From: Phymatolithon calcareum
Lineage: Eukaryota; Rhodophyta; Florideophyceae; Hapalidiales
DNA length: 64,000 nt
Assembly: GCA_977006965.1 (NCBI GenBank)
Contig: OZ345360.1
Location: 124,001 to 188,000, forward strand
Direction: 5' to 3'
Part shown: one piece after another, positions 54,301 to 63,714 of the stretch
Position numbering within the stretch: the first letter of the stretch is position 1
Layout of the letters: every line of letters begins with the position of its first letter
The notes under the pieces: generated by a model
Told to the model about the DNA's origin: nothing
The model's input: the letters and a program-made list of their open reading frames with translations, nothing else
Databases searched by the model: none
Made by a program: the position numbers and the translations under genes

Positions 54301-54563
54301 GGGTCGTGAATACGGTGCATGGGGAGCGACGGGTTGATATGCGGTTGTGGCCGGGAAACACGATGGTCGGGTTGTTGATGTTGAACGGTAGACGACGGTT
54401 GTTGGTTAACGTTGTTCGACAAAAGCGATAAGAGCGTTTGGCATCGTGGGTCAGAGATAAGGAGGCCGTTGTGGGTCAATTCGCGAAGGGCATCGAGACC
54501 GCGCTGGTCGTGTTGGGGAGGTGGATTTACGGCGGGCACATATGTGGGATTGTTGTCACACAT
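48351..54563 (-). CDS. SWI/SNF-family SNF2 ATPase (BRM/STH1-like), about 2070 aa
   Basis: The ATG at 54563 gives MCDNNPTYVPAVNPPPQHDQ; the frame is open further upstream only via a non-ATG codon. Residues 1-1100 are low-complexity (Gln/Pro/His-rich, then Lys/Pro-rich KPKQFKPKEPKKLKDPKPAK). A basic HSA-type helix, which binds actin-related proteins, lies at about 1150-1260 (KLERKHREEQEMRRRSRQVA). The ATPase follows: DEMGLGKTIQT at about 1397, IIIDEGHRMKN at about 1499, LTGTPLQNNLTELW, and the helicase C-lobe ending in QAQDRAHRIGQTKEV at about 1791. A SnAC-like segment (PAWVLQPEVEQKSKEQLEAE) and an AT-hook (RPRRGRGRPKK) end the protein. No bromodomain is visible, unlike yeast Swi2/Snf2 and animal BRM. 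It remodels nucleosomes with ATP. No intron is apparent over 6.2 kb. Confidence 0.93.
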   Translation of the reverse strand: MCDNNPTYVPAVNPPPQHDQRGLDALRELTHNGLLISDPRCQTLLSLLSNNVNQQPSSTVQHQQPDHRVSRPQPHINPSLPMHRIHDPPSGHSAQHGHDAQPRDDPGLSTVDGYQDEPIQAQSFFPRGGHAHPSSQIPPLSRAHPTQGVPHMDKHFLPHQQSYPVHQGYTFSNPHQDQYHQLQWDQQRREPEHGVPYLQPARTYPYPIPQPQNVHASYSHHIVPQPALSHTPNHAFSFEDSQHAIVARRLMIDEEVATRANPQPSLFDPGYQPRAHSGGSLENLQQQYNRDMHSAQQPMLDPSQHFVEMYSPRAPQRRNQLFPGGQLGKAPPSAPGHSAQQISETQAEQQLRALDLLSLQAGNGLRDERPNPPLARSVPNENPSKSHPYVDHNPLNDSLPKLGGPSPSSGSVDLALMPSKEKLDIPTLSAHEGQSDHRTRTGLDFLLTAENITPQAPNAPPVDSTELTGNEGLSVRNGFAPSNPTLGLNLVNEFIPDLPNGNVNFGSDTLLENEIKDFSLEDVSAADSVFRAATSAVSKETAQNAANTAGTTEAKAPRNPRKPKQFKPKEPKKLKDPKPAKEKKPKRPRQPKKPSQPKSSSDAKSCGTLPNPPHEPSTSNSNAASERLKSIVATPAASSLADVVPSDLATGRSAKAVAKSDENGKPKKRKRKPKKSAKAAAASEQAQKGLVRMESKGVAIERIIEQGQPPSHSLSASQTTKNVQGRGRSASSEALSQIYSTVSGSQAGNPVSFTTKGAALNPNGVIPGPFPGPSVSQVTLKRPMTKKTSEKNEGSTSSLVMNRLQSRLQQRVEGVQLSQIFQIKAQLDAFRRISRGAEPPTEVTIASGGARPMSGDVVNGLIVPTDFLRKGMYQADSARNCVVPGVPSQSQQSSAAFSKPISAGVSENERLNTYGKQALEAARKQRADMQAQRHANAVALQLRADSLTKQAHAIDSSVIASESSANVPLSRVQVSGHKNVSVARPNSILNGLPTPRTLTKDHEFAPSTGTKAIVAPTAKAKRAPRKTRNALGVGKSTIVKKTASRCVALQNTAAPVTITAPQYNGKAFRELLFEREQRINMRIQRRHNELAQLPPDIPEDIRRRAIIEKKQLNLLALQRKARASVTDVMHALFTKGNSVLVGADSINRFRRPTPTHWSWRNPGASVQTNGGTLSAAARKSVQKLERKHREEQEMRRRSRQVALCHKLLVHVQDYRSHQSARLVLHKKLMKDLDRYFSNRARKEEQRRKKENHDRLRALRENNEDEYLKLVKSTKNKRLLQLLKQTDEYLSQIGAQVERQKEAAKREDAAENEKSVCASNEIAHSSEAEQAEKDEDDDEDLKAMKQRRNEYYTVTHTVKEKVFQPKTLVGGSLKPYQIEGLEWLVSLYNNNLNGILADEMGLGKTIQTLSLITYLVEVKQVTGPYLVIVPLSTMSNWVRELERWAPSLTKVVYRGDPATRRSIQHREMSNGGYNVLLTTYEFVVRDKTVLGKIKWKYIIIDEGHRMKNSDCKLAITLGSKYQSRNRILLTGTPLQNNLTELWALLNFLLPTIFSNSDTFETWFNAPFQAASLGGSAELNEEENLLVISRLHQVLRPFMLRRLKTDVECQLPDKVEEVFKCEMSVWQRVLYRQMRAKLGIAAGGSTGSTRSFNNMVMQLKKVCNHPYLFYQDEELASLPHDYLIRTSGKFELLNHALRKLKATGHRVLMFSQMTAALDYLELFLMNIGIKCLRLDGTTKAEDRQEMLEQFNAKESPYFCFLLSTRAGGLGLNLQTADTVIIFDSDWNPMMDLQAQDRAHRIGQTKEVRVIRLICSGSIEVKILERANEKLKMDAQVIQAGQFNNKSSDNDRQEMLKDILRNQGDDDDLYKSDISSLESINRMLARTDEELELFEEMDRERLEIADRQGRPPLMVDESEIPAWVLQPEVEQKSKEQLEAEYIEQHGRGRRKRKAVTYEDNLTEREWTQAIEEDGYIDEAVLRKKRKLSRSQSQSDDDEYTDGRSSAKKLLDVAKEDSVAPSPEPSGIVASVGASFDRESSSSVPPTKLEPFVDPDLHKPVRPRRGRGRPKKYL

Positions 54564-57500
54564 GTCGGGCCGACGGGCACCTGCCGGGGGGATGCGCGGT
54601 GGATACGGCAGGTGCAATTTGTTCGAGTTATGGCCTCCAGAGTAGTCAAGAAACGATTTCAGCGGGTTGGCGCGAAGAAAATTGTTTCGCTGCCTCGGCT
54701 GCAAACTCGAAGGCCTTCAAATTGCATTACAGAGCTCAAGCGGCGAAAATTTTTCCCATTTTCAGAGCGTTGTAAAAAGCAAATGTCTAAAAATATTAGT
54801 GATATTCATGTGTCGAACAAACGGCAAAGCACGTCCGAAAAATATCAAAAATATTTTGATAATAGTATTATTATTCAAGAAATCGAAAATGTACTGTAAG
54901 CTAAACCAAAGCGAACAGTGTAATGCCACCACAGGAAGGACTGTTGCCGCCTACGCTGCTCCGCAGTACAGCACAAGTTCTACTTCAGAAGCCGTCCGCA
55001 GACGTGGGACACTTCACAAGGAGATTAAGCTGTAGGGCAGGAGGGAAACATGTTCTGTTCGGAGTTCAACTTTACTAATTTAGCGGAAACTGGCTTGGAC
55101 AAGTACTTCGAATGGACGGTCGTCGCCGTGCCCTGCAGTGCGTCAGACCAACGCCAGAATCAATATTTGGTGAAGTACCGAGCCTAGACATACGACACGA
55201 AGTCAAGCGCGCTACCGATAGGATAGAATTGAAGAAGAAAATTAGGCCCTCGAGACGCTGCTAGCCCCACTAGGGGAAAAAGGCAGCAATGAATGTATGA
55301 CGGATGGTTAGGAGACCTTAGGTTTCTCAGGGGAAGAATTTCTTTTGGAAAACGACAACACAGAGCGGGTGGCGACTATACGACAGAGAGTCAGGTCAGG
55401 AAGAAATGATACTTTCTTATACGTTTTCTTGAAAGCAAAACCAAGGCCGGCATAAGCATAAAGATTATTGCGGATTTCATCATTTTCAGGTCGCCAATTG
55501 CACAAGTGAACGTCAGGGAATTTGACATTGCGTGGGATTGGTGTCAATTGCAGTCACCTCTGAAGATCCTATTATGTAATTGGGGTTCGACATAATAATC
55601 CAACTCACGAAAAATTTGATGCGTACAGGAGCATATGGACCAGAACTGACTGGTTCTTGAACTTAGTGTCGTGACTTGCGAGTAGGACTACTGGAGAGAG
55701 TATTACTGAAAATATAGGATTTTCAGTTTCATATCGCAGAAATTTTTGCCGCCAACGTAGCACAGCGCCCAACCCCCTTGCCAGAAACCACACAAGAAAT
55801 TCAAGAATCCATTTAGTCGATGAATTGAACAAATTTAGTTGAGGCGCAGAGCGATGTTGGTAAAGACCGTTTTTATGATACAGTTTTGCACATGGATTGT
55901 TCCACGATGAGATTTCACCTTCACGCTAGTTTCATAAATTTTATCATGTTCGGTCACTATGGCCACGTCCTCTCTCCGTGTACTTTTACCCAATAGCCAC
56001 TCCCAGTCATCAGTATTGGCCCAAATATCTCTAGCAAGGGCGAAAAGGAAAGCAATCGCTGTTTTGTTGCATTCGTCATGGGGAATCGGAAATCTCGAAT
56101 CGTACATGAAAACGAGAAGAAGACGTAAAGAATATTTTACTTGATCCTATTTTTCTGATTACCATGGAGGAGAAAGGTCAATATTTTGTGCTGCGTGGCA
56201 TTGCGGTCCGCAAGACTTAACCGTCTACTGCTTCATCTTCAGGGTGTTAGACCCGATCGGCGGCTATTATATGATTTTCGATTGCGTTGTCCAGTCAACC
56301 CGGTGCACTCTGCCCCGCGATGTCTCGAAATTTAAAGTTCGGCCTACGGTATTGAGACCCTGAATGCTTTCACGCAATGAGAAAAATCGAAGTCAGCCCA
56401 TTCTTGTTCCACGCAATGGTAAACCTTGGAGCAGGAGTACTCTCGACGAGGTACAAAGCCAAAGACCTTATCCCTCGATATGTTGGTGAAGGAACATCCA
56501 ATGGTTAGTCGTTTCTTGCCTCCTGAAGATGAAGCGACGGCAGTATCACGTTTTACAATGCTTTGTGAAGAGCACAAGGATCACAATGAGAATACAAAAG
56601 CTTGCGTTGTGATTCATTTCAATTCCCAACAGTTGGCATATCTAAGTTGAAGGAGCAGGAGTTTTGAAAAATGCAGTAAAATAAAGGAGATCCAGACAAT
56701 GCGTAGTATTGTCATCTTGCGAATTGGCCTTACAGCGTTTATTGTAATGACGGGGAAAGCACTAGTGACTTCGACCTCTTGACTTCCTTTTCCAAGCGAA
56801 ATTCACTTGATGAATACCAGTATTCTCATCATCTTTCCTCTTTCAACTTGAGAGTCTCAAGTCTTCGCGAGTTGCCACTTCAACCACTATATCATTTGTG
56901 ACAATAGAAACTCGTCCTATTGCATTCAGGTATTGCAATATCCGCACTTCGTACGCACAAATATCTCTGCTACAGAGATAGATTCATGCCATGGATAAAT
57001 TTTATCGATCTCTATTTTCATCTTTCCCCAGTCAGGCTCCACCGGCGATTCCTCCAGAGCAGTTTTTGTGCCCGGCAACAAAAACCCCACTGAAAAGACA
57101 GAAAGAAGTACAAAACTATATTCCTTTGCGTAGAACGAGACAGGAGCAACATATTATCCGCTTCCGAGCACTTCCAGAATATTGACATTAAAGAACCACT
57201 GTGCTTATTTGTCAGAAATTGAGCTCAAACTCCCTTGCTTGGCTACAAATTGACGCATCGAATGTGAATCTGCACAAAGACCCTTCGTCAAAAGTATTGA
57301 AACAAGCCAATTCTTGGACACATTCGGCAACCGAGAAAGCCGTCGCTGTGTAATGTTCCTCGGTGCTGGGAATCTATCGTCCCCAAGAACAGCATGGTCA
57401 TGTGGCAGAGATCTTAGAAAAGTCTGGATTGTGCGCCCATAACTATTGCGCTTTCGACAACATCGTGCATGATTCAATACAATTTCAAGGAACGCAGAAG

Positions 57501-58600
57501 AACGTTTATCAAACAATCGAAGCAGGGACGAAGACGAATGTCCCAAGCCTCGAAGAACAAAGGCACACAATGAACCACGTGTAAAATACTGTTTGACCGC
57601 AGCACCGTTCGGCCGCACGACCATCCGTTTCAACGAGTGTCCTGGATATTGTCATACCCAACTCGAAGCCCGCAGTAACCGCCACAAGAGCCGGTCCAGC
57701 GGCGACCAGCACTGAACCTAAATCAAATGTCTCGGAAGACACCTAGCTCAGGATCAGAGCACCTGCCAAGCCGTGAGCTCACGCATCTCAACGGCGAGAA
57801 ACGAAGGTGCATCCGTGCAACATCCGCATCCGTCCGCTCGACCGCATCGAGAAATCGTTTCTTTTGTTTCTCCCACCCTCCCATCCCCTTTGCGTTCTTG
57901 TAGATTAGTTCAGGGAAGCGGAAGTCCAGGGTTTGACCAGGTCGAACTCTGGATGGAGCTCCTCAGATGCACTGGGTCAGACCCGGCAGCATTATACGAT
58001 GCGATTTCCTAGCGGGCTCCACCCGCCGACCACACATTACCGACACAGCTTTATTGCGTTCATTAAAGTTCTGAAGTTCTGGCACATAGCGGAGATCGAG
58101 ATAACATACAATTTTATGTTGCACAAAATTATTTAGTGTACATGGTTTATGTACTTGACACTCCTCCGAACAGCAGGACGAGCCATAGCGCCCCCATCGA
58201 GCCACAGTCTTTGCACAACTCTCCCATTATCTGATTGGGCACTTATGTCGAAGGCAAAAGTTCATGTCAGCGCCCGTGAAAAATCTGACGGAGCCGTAAG
58301 TGTACAACGCACAGTCACAATGTTGCCACAGCGTGTAGTGCACCGGAAGCCCAGCGCGGAGGGCCAGGTATGACTTGCAATAGGTTGTCGCTTGGACCAT
58401 CAGTTGGTACTGAAATTGCATGTCGCTTGTGGCAAAAGATTTTAGCATCTTCCTTTTCAGGGTGAGCGTTTGCGCGCGATCTCGTCGACAGTAAAATGGC
58501 CAATTGGCCATTTTACTGTAGACGACATGAGCATGTACTGATACACCATCAACTGCAATAGCGCCTTCGTCCACTTTTGGGACTGGGCATTTCTGTTCCA
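54564..58600. other. gene-poor stretch
   Basis: Short frames only: 90 codons at 56107-55835 (minus), 142 codons at 57633-57205 (minus), 74 codons at 56426-56650 and 64 codons at 56991-57185 (plus). None shows a recognisable domain. AT-rich and without visible transposon ends; gene density drops sharply compared with 38-54.6 kb. Confidence 0.45.
58483..58524. repeat. 42-bp palindrome, no loop
   Basis: Arms 58483-58503 and 58504-58524 are inverted copies with one mismatch, centred on CCAA|TTGG. It falls within the 3' part of the broken Sec14-like gene. Confidence 0.95.
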
Positions 58601-59120
58601 ACTTTTCCGCGTGTCGATATAGGTCAGCCAAAAATGAGTCACGCTGCTTGACATGAAGATCACACTTTGGCACTTTAGAAGGGTGGTACCTACATGTACC
58701 TTCGAAGCAGTCGACAACAGAAATTATTTTCCGCTCTCAGGCAACCAAGCAGGCTCGTTCCATCGTATACACCATCAACAAAAACGGATCCTCATCACAC
58801 GTACGCGGATCTATTCCTGCCCTGTATACAACCACAGCGCAACCGCGTTTGTTAGGATGCGGCATGATGTACAGCTTTCCAAAGCGCGCATTTCTGTGGA
58901 TGTCACTAGCCTCTTTTGCATGCGACTGGAGTACTTCCCAAATGTTGTGCTCGTTGCGCCATTTCATGGTTTCAACAACCCTGCTGAGTGTTCGACCAAC
59001 ATTACCAGAGGAAGCCTCAAGAAATCGGTCCAAGCAGTACTTTGTTAACCATGCGCTTTCTCCAACGCGAAGTGGCATATGCGGGATGGTAGCGCGCACC
59101 CGGCTCACACTGAACGCCAT
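58590..59120 (-). pseudogene. Sec14/CRAL-TRIO-like lipid-binding protein, broken
   Basis: An ATG at 59120 opens MAFSVSRVRATIPHMPLRVG. A segment then resembles the CRAL-TRIO N-terminal helix and the start of the lipid-binding domain: LDRFLEASSGNVGRTLSRVV, ETMKWRNEHNIWEVL, then GKLYIMPHPNKRGCAVVVYR and MVYTMERACLVA. A TGA follows at 58737-58739. In the same frame the sequence continues as ERKIISVVDCFEGTCRYHPS, the expected next strand (...ISVVDCFG in relatives), and then loses similarity. Sec14-type proteins exchange phosphoinositides and other lipids between membranes. Because of the in-frame stop and lost 3' half I call it a pseudogene. A recoded stop or a small intron is possible but less likely. 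Confidence 0.5.
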
Positions 59121-59379
59121 CGCAATTAAAACTTACTTGTCCATCCTCCACACCTTCACCATCTCGGAGCCATGAGTACTTGCGATGATGTTCACATTCA
59201 CCTATGCACATGGCTTAGATTAATAGCTTTTCGATTAGGGTTGAGACTAAAATTTATGTTTTCGACACGACGTTTTCTCTAGCCGCGCACGACATTGGGT
59301 GATTTACATCACACTCACAAATGGCTTGCGTGGCAGCATGATCCTAACTACAAATCTATCTGCTTCTTTTGATTGTCAG

Positions 59380-59767
59380 CAGGGCTACTAGCAAGTAGAT
59401 TTTTATTGATTGCTAGATACAGTGCAATTCGATTTGCAAGTAGCAGTCCCGGCGATTGTCTGCAAGTTGTATTGCAAGTAGAGGACGTCACGCAGCGCTG
59501 TATCCACACGTGGACTGAACGCCACGTCAGTACTGTAAACACTTGAATTGGTGCTCTACGTTTGTGACTATGATGGATTCGGCATAATACGTACCGAGAT
59601 GGTACAGTATAAATTAGAGAGTGCATGGCATGCACTACATTGTGTCCGCTCAACACAGTCAAACATTTTGCAATTCGTATTGCAAGTAGGCGGGTTTTTT
59701 GCAGTCCCACTCCAGTACAAGTAGATTGCAGTATACTGCAAGTCCAGTATACTGGATAGGACCCCTG
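59380..59767. mobile_element. hAT MITE, 388 bp, 8-bp target duplication
   Basis: ATTGTCAG occurs at 59372-59379 and 59768-59775, an exact 8-bp duplication. The ends are CAGGGCTACTAGC on the left and CAGGGGTCCTATCC on the right (reverse complement). Subterminal CAGTATACTGG and CAGTATACTGC words, plus many gcaagtag words, resemble the ends of the autonomous element at 17626-19936. It has no coding capacity and is probably mobilised by a hAT transposase of that type. Confidence 0.85.
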
Positions 59768-59775
59768 ATTGTCAG

Positions 59776-60756
59776 GGAAAATTGCCCACTGGATAAGCAA
59801 GAGACATTGTGGGTGAACAGCAGACGACCTGCGTGTTAAACGCAATCAATTGAACTGATTTGATCACAGAGCAGTTCGTCCCACTATACCGGATGGCTGA
59901 TATGCGGGATGCGAGAGATTGACTCTTGCTACTGTTGCTTTTGCTGATCTCAGCAGCTTTTGTATCCTAATATTCTCCGAGTACACTGCGTGGTGGAATG
60001 TTTTTGCAATCGATGATTTATCACCTGTTCCCAAATCCATCTTGACAATCGGCCCCCTCTCTATAATGTTGAAGTCGGATCCTGATCTACAGGGATATCA
60101 TTGAAACATTCCCTATTCTCTTCGCATACTTGTGCTCGAGAACGAGCCGGGGCGATCGCTACTCGAGCTGTCTGAAATGATCTAGTTCCAGTCAACAAAG
60201 TGCCTCTAACTGAACAATGTACGAATCAGTCAGTACTGTACTTAAACATAAAGGAGGGCACCATGAAGCGTGAAAATTGCAATAAAAGGATGAAGAGGAA
60301 ATTAAGTACGCAGGGGGCGAATTCATCGATCACGGCGAACCTGACATATATGACGTGTGCTATCGTACTGTGAACCGGAGCTTCCCAGACCTAAGAGGAT
60401 GAGTGTAGAGCTGCGGGATATAGGCGCATTCGCCGGCGCCGCCAGCAACTCCGGTGATGCACAAGCGTGCGTTACTTGGTGTGTCATGATCATTGACAGA
60501 GACTGGAGAAAAGGCGTGGGCAACATATTCACCCAAATATGTGAACCACAAAAGGAGAGCGTGTCGCCGATGGCAGGAAGCTATGCCTCGATTTTAGCCT
60601 TAACGGCTTGACTTGCATTGCCCTGTGAGAACGCTCCATTCCAGCTCAGCATCATCAAATCTCAGTACTTCACACTACCAGACAGTATGTGCACAAAATA
60701 CGACATCATTTCTGAGAACCCACTATTTGCCGACTTAAATTTAACTCTCTCCTAAG
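59776..60756. other. stretch without recognisable gene
   Basis: Only short frames; the longest plus frame (60357-60611, 84 codons) has no known domain. It is the 3' flank of the WD40 gene. Confidence 0.4.
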
Positions 60757-62998
60757 CTACAGTAACAGCTCTCCTATGACAACTTGACCATCTGCAAGAC
60801 CAGCTACAGCTTTTGAATTCAGCATATTGATGTGAAATGTGATACATCTAAATGGCATGGTGGCGACGTGAACTGTCTTCGCGTTCTGCCCTGTTGCGTA
60901 AATCCTGCCATTGACTTCGTGCATGATGAATCCAGAAGGTTGCATCTTGGTTCCAGTGCTGGTGTCCAAAAGAAAAACCACATCTGACGTTCGAACAACA
61001 CACAAATCACTGTTAGAATCGAATTCAAGGCTTCTGATCGAACCCACGAAGTGTATACCGCCGTAATTGCCAAGCCCCCTTATCTCATCCCTCACGCATT
61101 CACCGCTCTGCCCATCCCATAAACGAACGGTTCCGTCCAAAGATCCCGAAACGATTCGACTTCCGTCCCCGTTCATTGCAACGCACCCCACACCTGTCTC
61201 GTGTCCACGGAGTGGTCCCAACACGCATTCTCCGCTTTGCCCATCCCATACACGAACCGTTCCGTCATCAGATCCCGAAACAATTCGACTTCCGTCCCCG
61301 TTCATTGCAACGCAACATACACGATCCTCGTGTCCACGGAGTGGTCCCAACACGCATGCTCCGCTCTGCCCATCCCATACACGAACGGTTCTGTCCCAAG
61401 ATCCCGAAACAATTCGACTTCCGTCCCCGTTCATTGCAACGCACACCACACCACGCTCGTGTCCACGGAGTGGTCCCAACACGCATTCTCCGCTTTGCCC
61501 ATCCCATACACGAACGGTTTCGTCCAAAGATCCCGAAACAATTCGACTTCCGTCCCCGTTCATTGCAACGCACAGCACATCATTCTCGTGTCCACGGAGT
61601 GGTCCCAACACGCATGCTCCGCTCTGCCCATCCCATACACGAACGGTTCTGTCATCAGATCCCGAAAAAATTCGACTTCCGTCACCGTTCATTGCAACGC
61701 ACACCACATCGTACTCGTGTCCACGGAGTGGTCCCAACACGCATTCTCCGCTTTGCCCATCCCACACACGAACGGTTCCGTCCAAAGATCCCGAAACAAT
61801 TCGACTTCCGTCCCCGTTCATTGCAACGCACAGCACATCATTCTCGTGTCCACGGAGTGGTCCCAACACGCATTCTCCGCTCTGCCCATCCCATACACGA
61901 ACGGTTCCGTCCAAAGATCCCGAAACAATTCGACTTCCGTCCCCGTTCATTGCAACGCACACCACACAATGCTCGTGTCCACGGAGTGGTCCCAACACGC
62001 ATTCTCCGCTCTGTCCATCCCATACACGAACGGTTCCGTCCAAAGATCCCGAAACGATTCGACTTCCGTCCCCGTTCATTGCAACGCACCATACACCACC
62101 CTCGTGTCCACGGAGTGGTCCCAACACGCATTCTCCGCTTTGCCCATCCCATAAACGAACGGTTCTGTCCCAAGATCCCGAAACAATTCGACTTCCGTCC
62201 CCGTTCATTGCAACGCACACCACACCACGCTCGTGTCCACGGAGTGGTCCCAACACGCATTCTCCGCTTTGCCCATCCCATACACGAACGGTTTCGTCCA
62301 AAGATCCCGAAACAATTCGACTTCCGTCCCCGTTCATTGCAACGCACAGCACATCATTCTCGTGTCCACGGAGTGGTCCCAACACGCATGCTCCGCTCTG
62401 CCCATCCCATACACGAACGGTTCTGTCATCAGATCCCGAAAAAATTCGACTTCCGTCACCGTTCATTGCAACGCACACCACATCGTACTCGTGTCCACGG
62501 AGTGGTCCCAACACGCATTCTCCGCTTTGCCCATCCCACACACGAACGGTTCCGTCCAAAGATCCCGAAACAATTCGACTTCCGTCCCCGTTCATTGCAA
62601 CGCACAGCACATCATTCTCGTGTCCACGGAGTGGTCCCAACACGCATTCTCCGCTCTGCCCATCCCATACACGAACGGTTCCGTCCCAAGATCCCGAAAC
62701 AATTCGACTTCCGTCACCGTTCATTGCAACGCACACCACACAATGCTCGTGTCCACGGAGTGGTCCCAACACGCATTCTCCGCTCTGCCCATCCCATACA
62801 CGAACGGTTCCGTCCAAAGATCCCGAAACGATTCGACTTCCGTCCCCGTTCATTGCAACGCACCATACACCACCCTCGTGTCCACGGAGTGGTCCCAACA
62901 CGCATTCTCCGCTTTGCCCATCCCATAAACGAACGGTTCTGTCCCAAGATCCCGAAACAATTCGACTTCCGTCCCCGTTCATTGCAACGCACTCCACA
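60757..62998 (-). pseudogene. 5'-truncated WD40 gene, 15 near-identical blades
   Basis: On the minus strand the frame is open from 62997 to the stop at 60757. It encodes fifteen WD40 units of exactly 43 residues (129 bp), consensus CVAMNGDGSRIVSGSLDGTV then RVWDGQSGECVLGPLRGHE, and a 105-residue tail. The gene cannot start here: the first codon is GTG, a stop lies just upstream, and the first ATG is inside blade 1 (62982). The upstream part, which in related genes encodes NB-ARC or other domains, is missing. The break coincides with CAGGGG (62999), a hAT-like terminus. Units 1-6 and 7-12 form a duplicated block of 774 bp. Variation between units is confined mainly to the blade-edge residues (SWDR, SLDG, SDDR) and the four residues after GHE. 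It could be translated if an upstream exon exists. Confidence 0.75.
61450..62997 (-). repeat. higher-order repeat: 2 x 774 bp of six WD40 units
   Basis: The order of unit variants (GHEGGVW, GHEHCVV, GHENDVL, GHEYDVV, GHENDVL, GHERGVV) occurs twice in succession. Identical landmarks are spaced 774 bp apart (for example gtcaccgttc at 61681 and 62455). Only a few substitutions separate the two blocks, so the duplication is recent. Confidence 0.92.
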
Positions 62999-63240
62999 CA
63001 GGGGTCGTGCGCAATCCATTGCTATTGCAATTAATTGCAATTCGTAGCAATTCGACACAAATTGGGTTCTGATGAAGAATTGCAATTCGAATTGCTGGTC
63101 GGTAGGTTGTACGAAAGTGTATAGTTCAGCAAGAGCAGAGTTGAAGGAAATAACGATCACTTCAAATGTATCATGCGTAGTACGTGGTAATTGGTTGTCG
63201 GTAGCATCTAATTTTATTATATAACTCGGGCCAGTATAAG
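62999..63240. mobile_element. possible hAT-like terminus, other end not found
   Basis: CAGGGGTCGTGCGCAATCC starts exactly where the WD40 coding sequence stops. It is followed by clustered attgcaatt words (63017-63095) like the subterminal DNA of the hAT elements. The expected second end and an actccaca duplication were not found, so the extent is a guess. Confidence 0.4.
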
Positions 63241-63248
63241 CGTTCACC

Positions 63249-63320
63249 GGGGGAGCACTGCACCTTTTTGGCCCAAATCAACTAAATAACTATCGGGCCA
63301 AAATGTTGCCGTGCTCCCCT
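63249..63320. repeat. 72-bp foldback
   Basis: Arms of about 25 bp, gggagcactgcacctttttg and its inverted counterpart ending gtgctcccc, with a few mismatches and a short AT-rich centre. Confidence 0.8.
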
Positions 63321-63356
63321 AGTGTTAGGTACGTAAAATTCTACGTACTGTATACA

Positions 63357-63694
63357 CAGGGGAATGTTAGAGGGGGAGTAAAGCAAACCCCTTTTCTACC
63401 CTCCCAGTGATTGCCTTGCGCGTATGAAACACTACAAATGTATCATAGAAGTATGTGAGAAATAGAAGAATAGCTGTAAGTCTTTCGCGAACATTACGAG
63501 TTCGTAATGTGAACGAGGCTCTCGTTGCAGATCCATTTCGTGGTGAGAATAAATGGAATTAATGTTTTCTGGCACTCGATGTGCACTGTGCACAAATCGC
63601 CCATGGCGCATGATTTATAGTTTTCGCAAATATTTTTCTTCGTGTCAGACTTTTGAAATGTCTCAGATGCCTCGAGCTCTCTAACATTCCCCTG
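63357..63694. mobile_element. MITE, 338 bp, same family as 29840-30394
   Basis: Perfect 16-bp terminal inverted repeats CAGGGGAATGTTAGAG (63357-63372 and 63679-63694) are flanked by GTATACA at 63350-63356 and 63695-63701, a 7-bp target duplication. The left end continues GGGGGAGTAAAGC, close to the corresponding part of the MITE at 29840. No coding sequence. Confidence 0.88.
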
Positions 63695-63714
63695 GTATAC
63701 AGTTACAACGTTCC

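Noticed and set aside
61067-63047. Long plus-strand frames (655, 623 and 317 codons) opposite the WD40 array
   Set aside because: They are antisense shadows of a repeated GC-biased coding unit and show no independent domain.
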